Below, in pieces: positions 1 to 5,228 of a stretch of 5,228 bases of DNA. This DNA comes from an uncultured Selenomonadaceae bacterium (GTDB taxonomy: Bacteria; Bacillota; Negativicutes; Selenomonadales; Selenomonadaceae), in NCBI GenBank assembly GCA_958415865.1, contig CATYZV010000149.1, positions 1 through 5,228 of the forward strand, written 5' to 3'. Positions within the stretch are counted from its first letter, which is position 1. Each line of letters opens with the position of its first letter. A program made the translations under genes and the position numbers. Under the pieces are notes generated by a model that saw only the letters and a program-made list of their open reading frames with translations, searched no databases and was not told the origin of the DNA.

Positions 1-30
1 CTATTTGATTTTAGCAATAAAAGTTAAATT

Positions 31-54
31 AGTAAATAGTTGTTTACTTTTTTT
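31..54. terminator. Weak AT-rich inverted repeat, possible terminator
   Basis: AGTAAA (31-36) and TTTACT (43-48) form a 6-bp stem with a 6-nt loop. On the plus strand seven T follow (48-54), so it looks like a terminator for a rightward gene ending just left of the window. On the minus strand, after the S55 gene, only a broken T-rich stretch (AATTT) follows. The stem has a single G:C pair, so it is weak either way. Confidence 0.25.
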
Positions 55-66
55 ATACACTTCTAA

Positions 67-2175
67 TCATTTTTTGATCTTGATCTGCGTCTGCACGTAA
101 TTGTCGATGACGTAATCGGTGGCTATCTTGCTTTCGCGTTCCTTGTTGAATTCTTCGCGTTCGCGCGGTGTCATCTTCGCCAGTTCATCGGAGAGCTTAA
201 CCGCAGCTTCGATAGCTTTTTTCGTATCAGCTTCGTCGGCATCGAGATCGACTGCCGGAGATACGACAATTTCATTGTTTTTGTCGAGATTTTGCAGATC
301 GTTGAGGCGGTCCACCGTCTTGAACTGCCCTGCCGTATCCGGCGTGTTCACGAGTGCTGAATTTAGCAGCTGTGCCACTTTGATGAAGCCGCCGCCTTTG
401 ACTTCAAGATTCATCGTGCCTTCCGGCTGAGTCTTCGGTATCGTATAGGGAATGGTCAGCGGCACAGCCTCGCGGCGGTACGGCTTGAGCATCACATTGA
501 TGTTGACCTTATCGCCGGGCTTTGCTTCTTCCTTGTCCGGCATAGCACTTATTATCGAGGCAGTATTGCGTCCCGAATTCATTTCCACATCGACTTTTAC
601 ATCGAGGATGTTGGACGGCTTGTCGATATTCGTGGACAAATAGTACATCGCCTGTCCCAGCTCACCCACGGCAAACTGTCCCACATCCTTGGCATCGTAA
701 AACATATTTTCACGGACGAATTTTCCCTCAGGCATTTCATCCGTCATTATCGTGAATTTCACATTGGCACTGCCAAAGACAGAACGGTCCGCCGTGCGTT
801 CCATCGCTGCGTAAATGACGGTCGGCACCATTGCGGGCAGAATGTCTTCATCGTATGCTATCTTGACCGCGAAGGAATTTTCCGTGCCGAGGTTCTTATC
901 CTTCACATGGACGCGCACCGGCACTGAAGCAGGATACGTATTCAAAATGCCCGATACGCCGCTGTATCTGTCCTGATTGATCCTGCCTATCAGCTTGCCG
1001 AATGAGCTTACCTTCAAGCCGTTCAAAATACCGCCTGCCGAGCCTACTATGCTCGCATCAGACATGAAGTAATTGACATTGCCCATGTAGCTCATCGGGT
1101 GGCCGAAGGCCGCAACACGGTCGCCGTCCACAGCCGTAACCGTGCCGACGCCGCCGGCGGAAAAGTCGCCGTAGACCATCAGCACGCCGACCGGATCACC
1201 CGGAGCGAGCACTGCATTTGCTCTGACATCAGTATCTCCACCGCCGGCAGAATTGCTCAAAAACGCACCTGCCTGATGCGGCACCATGTTGACAGCGGCA
1301 AGCCTGTGCTTTAAGTAATTGAACGAGCCGTTGGCAAAGCCTGCCGCATATATCGGAACCGCCGCTGAATTTTCCGTACCCTGGCTGCGCAGCTGCTCTT
1401 CAGCCCGAATGGAATTTAACAGAAAGCTGCTCATAGAAATATGTTCTTCCAGCTTTGCCTCCGGGAAAATATTCTCGCCGTCGCTGATGCCGCTGATGGT
1501 ATCGATTATCTCATCTGTCTGGACATCAGAAGCTGTGCTGCCTGCGTCTTTGCTCTTGTCTTCCTGCGTTTGGGTGCCGTTTAGGATCTCTTCCAGACGC
1601 TTTTGAGCCGCGCCTTTTTCGCGCTTTTCACCGTCTTTTGCCGCCAGTTCCTTCGACTTGTACTTTTCCACTACCTTGTCGATATCGCTGTTTTTCTGCT
1701 CCTGATGCTTCTTGTACTCATCGGGCGTAGGCACTTTGAGCACAGCAATGCCGGACTTGTTGACGTAGGCGAGCGGATCAGGCATATCCCAGAGTTTCAC
1801 CATATCTTCAATCGGAGTGATATAAAAATTGTACGGCAGAACATCCTGGCCGATGCCGCGTGCCACCGCGCCGACTAATTTATCGCCGATATATACAGGG
1901 CTGCCGCTCATGCCGTGAATGACACCGTTCGTCTTGTCGATGACATCGCCGTAAGCACGCGCCAAAATCTGCTTGGGCATTCCCTTGCCGCTGTCGACCA
2001 CGCCGATTATCTCTACATTGAATTTCACCTTATCGCTGCCCTGCACGACCGTTTCCGACCAGCCCTGCATACCGGGCTTTATTTCATCAGTCGGCATCAT
2101 GGCGGGCATTGCCGCCGCAGCCGAGCCGATCTGCAAAAGCAGCGACAGGCATATTGCTAAAAAATATTTTCCCAT
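67..2175 (-). CDS. Exported SpoIVB-like S55 serine peptidase, permuted motif order
   Basis: Probable secreted or periplasmic serine peptidase of the SpoIVB (S55) superfamily; its substrate is unknown. The product is 702 aa from the ATG at 2173-2175; a TTG one codon upstream is also possible, an in-frame TGA lies just before, and no good Shine-Dalgarno is seen. Counting from the TTG (703 aa): signal peptide about 2-23 ending GSAAAA; a block at 30-130 with PGMQGW and HGMSGSPVYIGDKLVGAV (88-105), where Ser91 matches the SpoIVB nucleophile; a Lys/Glu-rich, probably helical or disordered insert at about 150-265; a second block at about 325-415 with GVGTVTAVDGDRVAAFGHPM, where His360 matches the catalytic His; a beta-rich region at about 416-600; and a charged helical tail at about 640-703. 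In Bacillus SpoIVB, as I recall it, the His block precedes the Ser block, so the order is swapped here. There is no PDZ domain or membrane anchor. It begins 41 nt after the small lipoyl-like gene and probably shares its transcript. The family is fairly certain, activity is not. Confidence 0.85.
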   Translation of the reverse strand: MGKYFLAICLSLLLQIGSAAAAMPAMMPTDEIKPGMQGWSETVVQGSDKVKFNVEIIGVVDSGKGMPKQILARAYGDVIDKTNGVIHGMSGSPVYIGDKLVGAVARGIGQDVLPYNFYITPIEDMVKLWDMPDPLAYVNKSGIAVLKVPTPDEYKKHQEQKNSDIDKVVEKYKSKELAAKDGEKREKGAAQKRLEEILNGTQTQEDKSKDAGSTASDVQTDEIIDTISGISDGENIFPEAKLEEHISMSSFLLNSIRAEEQLRSQGTENSAAVPIYAAGFANGSFNYLKHRLAAVNMVPHQAGAFLSNSAGGGDTDVRANAVLAPGDPVGVLMVYGDFSAGGVGTVTAVDGDRVAAFGHPMSYMGNVNYFMSDASIVGSAGGILNGLKVSSFGKLIGRINQDRYSGVSGILNTYPASVPVRVHVKDKNLGTENSFAVKIAYDEDILPAMVPTVIYAAMERTADRSVFGSANVKFTIMTDEMPEGKFVRENMFYDAKDVGQFAVGELGQAMYYLSTNIDKPSNILDVKVDVEMNSGRNTASIISAMPDKEEAKPGDKVNINVMLKPYRREAVPLTIPYTIPKTQPEGTMNLEVKGGGFIKVAQLLNSALVNTPDTAGQFKTVDRLNDLQNLDKNNEIVVSPAVDLDADEADTKKAIEAAVKLSDELAKMTPREREEFNKERESKIATDYVIDNYVQTQIKIKK

Positions 2176-2216
2176 CAAAAAATTACCAAATCACTTTCTC
2201 TATTGATAATGCACCG

Positions 2217-2513
2217 TTACGGCTGAATATACGCTACCACCTGTCCCGGCGATACCTCATCGCCCGGCTTTACGAGCACTTGGCTGACCGTGCCGTCAGC
2301 CGTAGCTCTAGCCGCGGAAGACGTTCCCGTCAGCGTGGAGATATCCACCAGCGAATCGCCGCTCTTGACTTGGCTGCCGACGGCTATCGTCTGCGTAACC
2401 GTGCCGGAGACGACGGCTTTCTGTTCCACCTGAGAGCTTTCCATCGCGCAGGCCGCTGCCGCTGCCATCATCATGCAGAGCACCAATACAAGCACTATAT
2501 ATCTTTTTTTCAT
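2217..2513 (-). CDS. Small exported lipoyl/biotinyl-fold protein lacking the acceptor lysine
   Basis: A 98-aa protein: an export signal plus a single lipoyl/biotinyl-type beta-barrel. Residues 1-23 (MKKR, then a hydrophobic core and an Ala run) form a signal peptide. Cleavage by signal peptidase I after A21-C22-A23 fits; Cys22 could instead be lipidated, but AAAC is a poor lipobox. The barrel has two matching halves, about 36-58 and 73-96, each beginning GTV-x-Q and containing a V-x-x-G turn (SQVKSGDSL and DEVSPGQVV). In biotin and lipoyl carriers the hairpin joining the halves holds a modified Lys (AMKM-type). Here it reads about STLTGTSSAARATADG with no Lys, so cofactor attachment is unlikely and a structural or adaptor role, as in HlyD-type proteins, fits better. 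It has no coiled coil or transmembrane partner. The ATG at 2511-2513 is preferred to a GTG 11 codons upstream because AAAGGG (2524-2529) lies 10 nt ahead and the signal peptide starts here. Function unknown. Confidence 0.8.
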   Translation of the reverse strand: MKKRYIVLVLVLCMMMAAAAACAMESSQVEQKAVVSGTVTQTIAVGSQVKSGDSLVDISTLTGTSSAARATADGTVSQVLVKPGDEVSPGQVVAYIQP

Positions 2514-2523
2514 GGTTTTCACG

Positions 2524-2529
2524 CCCTTT
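2524..2529 (-). promoter_or_regulatory. Shine-Dalgarno of the small lipoyl-like gene
   Basis: Minus-strand AAAGGG lies 10 nt ahead of the ATG at 2511-2513. It supports that start over the upstream in-frame GTG at 2544-2546, which has no purine-rich site before it. Confidence 0.5.
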
Positions 2530-2578
2530 CGCGCAAATACATACACAAACTAAAAACTAAGCTGATTCCCTCACTTTG

Positions 2579-2607
2579 ATGATACCATACAGGCTGAGAT
2601 TGGGCAA
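2579..2607 (-). promoter_or_regulatory. Candidate sigma70/sigmaA-type promoter for the lipoyl-like and S55 genes
   Basis: Minus-strand TTGCCC (2602-2607, 4 of 6 to TTGACA), a 17-bp spacer and TATCAT (2579-2584, 5 of 6 to TATAAT) with a TG one base ahead, the extended -10 form. It begins 2 bp beyond the glycosidase stop codon and would start transcription near 2572, giving a leader of about 60 nt before the lipoyl-like ORF. No terminator is visible after the glycosidase gene, so read-through transcription is equally possible. Confidence 0.4.
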
Positions 2608-2608
2608 G

Positions 2609-4066
2609 TCAGCGGCGCACTGCCACCAGAGAAGTAGCCACCGGGCGTTCTCTGCCGTCTGACGGAGAATTTAAAATCCTGCCGTTGAGCACAAGCTCTG
2701 ACGAACCTCCGCCATCAAAATTGACCGCATCGACCACATCCATGCCTATCAAAAAGCGGGCAAATTCATCGAGCATCATGCCTCTGCTATGAGCCTGCCT
2801 GCCATCGAGCACCGCAAATAGAATATTGCCGTTGCGCAGTATGCCCACAGCCGTGCGCGGTGCCTTTGCGCCTGTTACGTCAACGCCTATCTGCTCTGCC
2901 GCCGCAGTTACATCCACCTGTCCGTCCTTGACGAGCAGCGGGCCGACACCGAGGACGTTTACTGCCGTATCCCACGGAGCGTTTAAAATCTGTTCGATAT
3001 CGAGCGCGTCGCCGACTTTTAGGCCGCTGAGCGCAGCTGCGCTGCTGCCTGCCGCCGACACTACGATGCTGTCATCGTTTCGCAGAGGGCTGTTGCCGGC
3101 TCTGACCGCTGTGATAATGCCGTCTTTGACCGTATACTCAACACCGCCGGCACCCGTTCCCGTCGAGCTGCCGTAATAGTGATTGTAGAGCATGACACCG
3201 TCGCCGCGCCTACCGTTGAGACCCGATACGAAGAGATCTCCCCTGTCGCTGTGAACTATGCCGCTGTAGCTTACTTCACCGATATAAGGCGTGCCGTCAG
3301 ATAGTATGCCGAAAGCCGTGCGCGGCAGATACATCGAAGACACGAGATCGCCGGCTATTTTCGTAACGCCGTACAGCTCTTTGCCGTCGCCGAAGTACGA
3401 AGCATTTTCCGCCGCTGCTGCCTGAGCGTAACGAGCCATCGCACTGACCGTATTTTTTGCCATGACATTGCCGCCGCCGAGCACCGGCGTAAAAGCAAAA
3501 TACTTGGGATCTATCTCCAGCAGCTGTGCCGTCTGCTTTTCACCAGCCTGCTTGCTGTAATAAGAAATCTGCGTCAGCCCCGGTTCTATGTTCTTCGTGA
3601 TGCTGTACTCATAATTCTTGTCGATATCGACGTAGAGGCGGCGCGGATTCTGCAATTCACCGCTGGTATAAGCAGAGCTGTCAGCTACCTTTATCACTGC
3701 CGCACTCATCTTGTCATCGCTGTAGATCTCGATGAACGGCACAGTATCATCGCCCACTGCAATGCCTTTTAAATACTGCTTGGCAATCGGCTGCGACAGA
3801 TCTACCAGCACATCGCCGTTTTCCTTCTGCTGAACGGAATACTGCGTATTCTCATTGATGTCAAATACCACTCTTACCTTGTCAGCAGACTTGCTGAAGC
3901 GTATGCTGCTGATCTCCTGAGCATCCTGCTGTATCTGCTGCTCAGCGGCAGGCGGCTGAGCCGGTACTGTCTTTTTCGCTGCCTGAGACTGCGGCTGAGC
4001 CATAAAAAAGCAGGCTGCGCCCACAGCCAGCAGGATTCTCCACGATTTCAATCTATTAAACTTCAT
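2609..4066 (-). CDS. Exported AMIN-like plus phosphodiester glycosidase (NAGPA) protein
   Basis: A 485-aa exported protein, likely a hydrolase of sugar-1-phosphodiester bonds; members are often labelled exopolysaccharide biosynthesis protein. Residues 1-29 (MKFNRLKSW, a hydrophobic run, then SQAA) form a signal peptide, followed by a Gln/Pro/Ala linker. An AMIN-like beta domain at about 51-150 (ISSIRFSKSADKVRVVFDI to NPRRLYVDID) may bind peptidoglycan, as AMIN does in AmiC. The NAGPA domain fills about 160-485, with ENASYF (220-225), PRTAFGI (248-254), GVGPLLVKDG (373-382), APRTAVGI (402-409), VLDGRQAHSRGM (419-430), NFDGGGSSELV (449-459) and ERPVATSL (473-480), the usual conserved series of this family. 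The ATG at 4064-4066 is chosen because GGGA lies 5 nt upstream and the signal peptide starts there; an in-frame TTG at 4102 lies in the loop of a terminator hairpin and would put 12 odd residues ahead of the signal. The natural substrate is unknown; a wall polymer or capsule linkage is inferred. Confidence 0.87.
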   Translation of the reverse strand: MKFNRLKSWRILLAVGAACFFMAQPQSQAAKKTVPAQPPAAEQQIQQDAQEISSIRFSKSADKVRVVFDINENTQYSVQQKENGDVLVDLSQPIAKQYLKGIAVGDDTVPFIEIYSDDKMSAAVIKVADSSAYTSGELQNPRRLYVDIDKNYEYSITKNIEPGLTQISYYSKQAGEKQTAQLLEIDPKYFAFTPVLGGGNVMAKNTVSAMARYAQAAAAENASYFGDGKELYGVTKIAGDLVSSMYLPRTAFGILSDGTPYIGEVSYSGIVHSDRGDLFVSGLNGRRGDGVMLYNHYYGSSTGTGAGGVEYTVKDGIITAVRAGNSPLRNDDSIVVSAAGSSAAALSGLKVGDALDIEQILNAPWDTAVNVLGVGPLLVKDGQVDVTAAAEQIGVDVTGAKAPRTAVGILRNGNILFAVLDGRQAHSRGMMLDEFARFLIGMDVVDAVNFDGGGSSELVLNGRILNSPSDGRERPVATSLVAVRR

Positions 4067-4080
4067 GATGTTCCCGCTTT
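4067..4080 (-). promoter_or_regulatory. Ribosome binding site that fixes the glycosidase start
   Basis: Minus-strand AAAGCGGGAACATC directly precedes the ATG at 4064-4066. The GGGA core (4072-4075) lies 5 nt from the start codon. This supports the ATG at 4066 rather than the TTG at 4102 inside the terminator loop. The site lies so close to the terminator T run that no promoter fits between them. Confidence 0.6.
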
Positions 4081-4082
4081 CT

Positions 4083-4110
4083 AAAAAAAAGCGACTGCAC
4101 AAGGCAGTCG
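4083..4110 (-). terminator. Rho-independent terminator after mreB
   Basis: On the minus strand a perfect 7-bp stem, CGACTGC (4104-4110) with GCAGTCG (4092-4098), encloses the loop CTTGT and is followed by C and a run of eight T (4083-4090). It lies 16 nt beyond the mreB stop codon. On the plus strand the stem is followed by TC and five T, so weak bidirectional activity is possible. The T run ends only 7 nt before the ribosome binding site of the next gene. Confidence 0.88.
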
Positions 4111-4126
4111 TCTTTTTATTTTAATT

Positions 4127-5149
4127 TTAAGCTTTAGCTTTAGATGATTTATTCAAGCTACTGATTCTGCCGAGATAATCGAGAGCCTTGCCCGTGCCTA
4201 TAGCAACGCAGGTCAGAGGATCATCAGCCAGATACGTTGCAATGCCCGTTTCCTTCTGAATCAAGCTGTCAAGACCGTAGAGCATAGCACCGCCGCCGGT
4301 CATCACAATGCCTCTGTCCATGATGTCAGACGCGAGTTCCGGCGGAGTATCTTCCAGCACGCGCTTCGTGCACTGAACGATAGCAGCTACAGGTTCAGCC
4401 AGAGCTTCACTGATTTCATCCGATTTGATTTCCAAATTCTTGGGCAGACCCGTTATCAAATCGCGGCCGCGGATTTCAATGCTTTCATCGCGCGCGCCGG
4501 ACACAGCCTGGCCGATCTGAATCTTGATCTGTTCTGCCGTGCGTTCACCGATCATCACATTGTATTTATTCTTGATATAAGTGATGATACATTCATCAAA
4601 TTTATCGCCTGCCATGCGCAGCGAATCGCTGACGACAACGCCGCCCAAGCTGATGACGGCAATATCCGTCGTGCCGCCGCCGATATCGATGACCATGCAG
4701 CCGTTCGGTTCTGCTACGTCCAGGCCTGCACCCATAGCAGCAGCCATCGGTTCTTCAATCAGCTGAACGTGGCTCGCGCCGGCCTGCATAGCAGCTTCCT
4801 GCACAGCGCGCTTTTCAACCGTCGTAATGCGCGAAGGCACGCAGATCATGATGCGCGGACGGAACATGAAGCGGCGGCCCGATACCTTGCCGATGAAGTA
4901 GCGGATCATCTGTTCCGTTATATCGTAATTGGCGATAACGCCGTCGCGCAGCGGGCGGATAGCGACGATATTGCCCGGTGTTCTGCCGATCATGCGGCGT
5001 GCATCTTCACCGATTGCCAAAATGCGGTTCGTATCGTTGTCGATAGCAACAACTGAGGGTTCGCGGATCACGATTCCCTTGCCTTTTATATAAATAAGGA
5101 CATTCGCAGTACCGAGGTCGATACCGATATCCATAGACATACCAAACAT
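4127..5149 (-). CDS. mreB: MreB/Mbl-family rod-shape actin homologue
   Basis: A cytoplasmic bacterial actin that polymerises under the inner membrane and guides lateral wall synthesis. At 340 aa it is complete and close to Bacillus MreB and Mbl (about 335). Visible motifs: phosphate-1 DIGIDLGTANV (7-17), GRTPGNIVAIRPLRDGVIA (55-73), EEP (132-134), phosphate-2 IDIGGGTTDIAV (154-165), GERTAEQIK (201-209), GLPKNLEIKSDEI (234-246), PPELASDIMDRGIVMTGGG (269-287) and CVAIGTGKALD (314-324). The hydrophobic patch RFMFRP (93-98) is in the place where membrane contact has been proposed for Bacillus homologues. TANVLIY is Mbl-like, while IVIREPS and MTGGGAM are more MreB-like, so the paralogue is not settled. 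The ATG at 5147-5149 is preferred because of the AAGGGAAG upstream; Met4 and Met6 are less well placed. No mreC or mreD follows; instead there is a terminator and an exported hydrolase, which suggests a solo copy. Confidence 0.95.
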   Translation of the reverse strand: MFGMSMDIGIDLGTANVLIYIKGKGIVIREPSVVAIDNDTNRILAIGEDARRMIGRTPGNIVAIRPLRDGVIANYDITEQMIRYFIGKVSGRRFMFRPRIMICVPSRITTVEKRAVQEAAMQAGASHVQLIEEPMAAAMGAGLDVAEPNGCMVIDIGGGTTDIAVISLGGVVVSDSLRMAGDKFDECIITYIKNKYNVMIGERTAEQIKIQIGQAVSGARDESIEIRGRDLITGLPKNLEIKSDEISEALAEPVAAIVQCTKRVLEDTPPELASDIMDRGIVMTGGGAMLYGLDSLIQKETGIATYLADDPLTCVAIGTGKALDYLGRISSLNKSSKAKA

Positions 5150-5157
5150 GAATTCTT

Positions 5158-5165
5158 CTTCCCTT
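5158..5165 (-). promoter_or_regulatory. Shine-Dalgarno of mreB
   Basis: Minus-strand AAGGGAAG ends 8 nt ahead of the ATG at 5147-5149, in a purine-rich run (GAAGGGAAGAAG). It sets the first Met as the start. The 79 nt of upstream sequence in the window are AT-rich and hold no convincing complete promoter, which may lie beyond the window edge. Confidence 0.6.
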
Positions 5166-5228
5166 CTCTATACCAATGCTAAAAAAATACATCAGAGATT
5201 ATTGCTCAATATTCTCATTTAATAATCA

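Noticed and set aside
1..27. Possible C-terminal end of a plus-strand gene (LFDFSNKS then TAA)
   Set aside because: Eight codons are too few to support a gene; only the possible terminator at 31-54 hints at it.
2217..2513. Biotin or lipoate carrier protein
   Set aside because: The hairpin between the two barrel halves has no lysine, and the protein is exported, away from the cytoplasmic ligases.
2514..2546. Eleven-codon extension of the lipoyl-like protein from a GTG at 2546
   Set aside because: No Shine-Dalgarno precedes it, it would read through the AAAGGG site, and MKKR at 2513 is a typical signal-peptide start.
2109..2579. Plus-strand ORF of 156 codons
   Set aside because: It runs antisense across the starts of two well-supported genes, its product is Arg/His-rich without domain motifs, and no ribosome binding site is seen.
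2826..3176. Plus-strand ORF of 116 codons
   Set aside because: It is antisense to the NAGPA domain and its Ser/Thr/Ala/Pro-rich composition is what the opposite strand of this gene gives.
4067..4102. Twelve-codon N-terminal extension of the glycosidase from a TTG at 4102
   Set aside because: The TTG lies in the loop of the mreB terminator, has no ribosome binding site, and would put MCSRFFLESGNI ahead of a normal signal peptide.
5167..5172. TATAGA with upstream TG as the -10 of mreB
   Set aside because: Transcription would start inside the Shine-Dalgarno, and no -35 lies at the right distance. An AATAAT at 5198-5203 also lacks a -35 in view.
1..5228. Insertion sequences, CRISPR arrays, tRNA or rRNA genes, riboswitches
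   Set aside because: No direct-repeat arrays, transposase motifs, cloverleaf or rRNA-like stretches were seen; coding sequence fills nearly the whole window.

Overview
The window looks like a chromosomal stretch from a Firmicute-type anaerobe. The Gram-negative-walled class Negativicutes (relatives of Selenomonas, Phascolarctobacterium or Megamonas) is the best guess, but it rests on protein style and gene content and no marker fixes it. The actin homologue is closest to Bacillus MreB/Mbl, base composition is near balanced, and three of the four products carry export signals. Nothing suggests a phage, a plasmid or a recent insertion.

All four genes lie on the minus strand, so transcription runs from high to low coordinates. 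From 5149 down they are: (1) an MreB/Mbl-type cell-shape actin (4127-5149); (2) an exported AMIN plus phosphodiester glycosidase (NAGPA) protein (2609-4066); (3) a very small exported lipoyl/biotinyl-fold protein without the modifiable lysine (2217-2513); (4) a large exported SpoIVB-like S55 serine peptidase whose catalytic blocks are in the reverse order to SpoIVB (67-2175). A clear rho-independent terminator (4083-4110) sits between genes 1 and 2, almost touching the ribosome binding site of gene 2. A plausible sigma70/sigmaA-type promoter just after gene 2 (2579-2607) could drive genes 3 and 4. A weak AT-rich inverted repeat lies beyond gene 4 (31-54).

The common thread is the cell envelope: a cytoplasmic scaffold for wall growth, an exported protein with a probable wall-binding domain and a hydrolase domain acting on sugar-phosphodiesters, a secreted barrel domain and a secreted peptidase. 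No mreC or mreD follows mreB, so this is a solo MreB/Mbl copy or a displaced one. That genes 2-4 work as one envelope module is inference from adjacency. The items most worth a second look are the permuted S55 peptidase with its long charged insert, the lysine-less secreted lipoyl-like miniprotein, and the terminator pressed against the ribosome binding site of gene 2.
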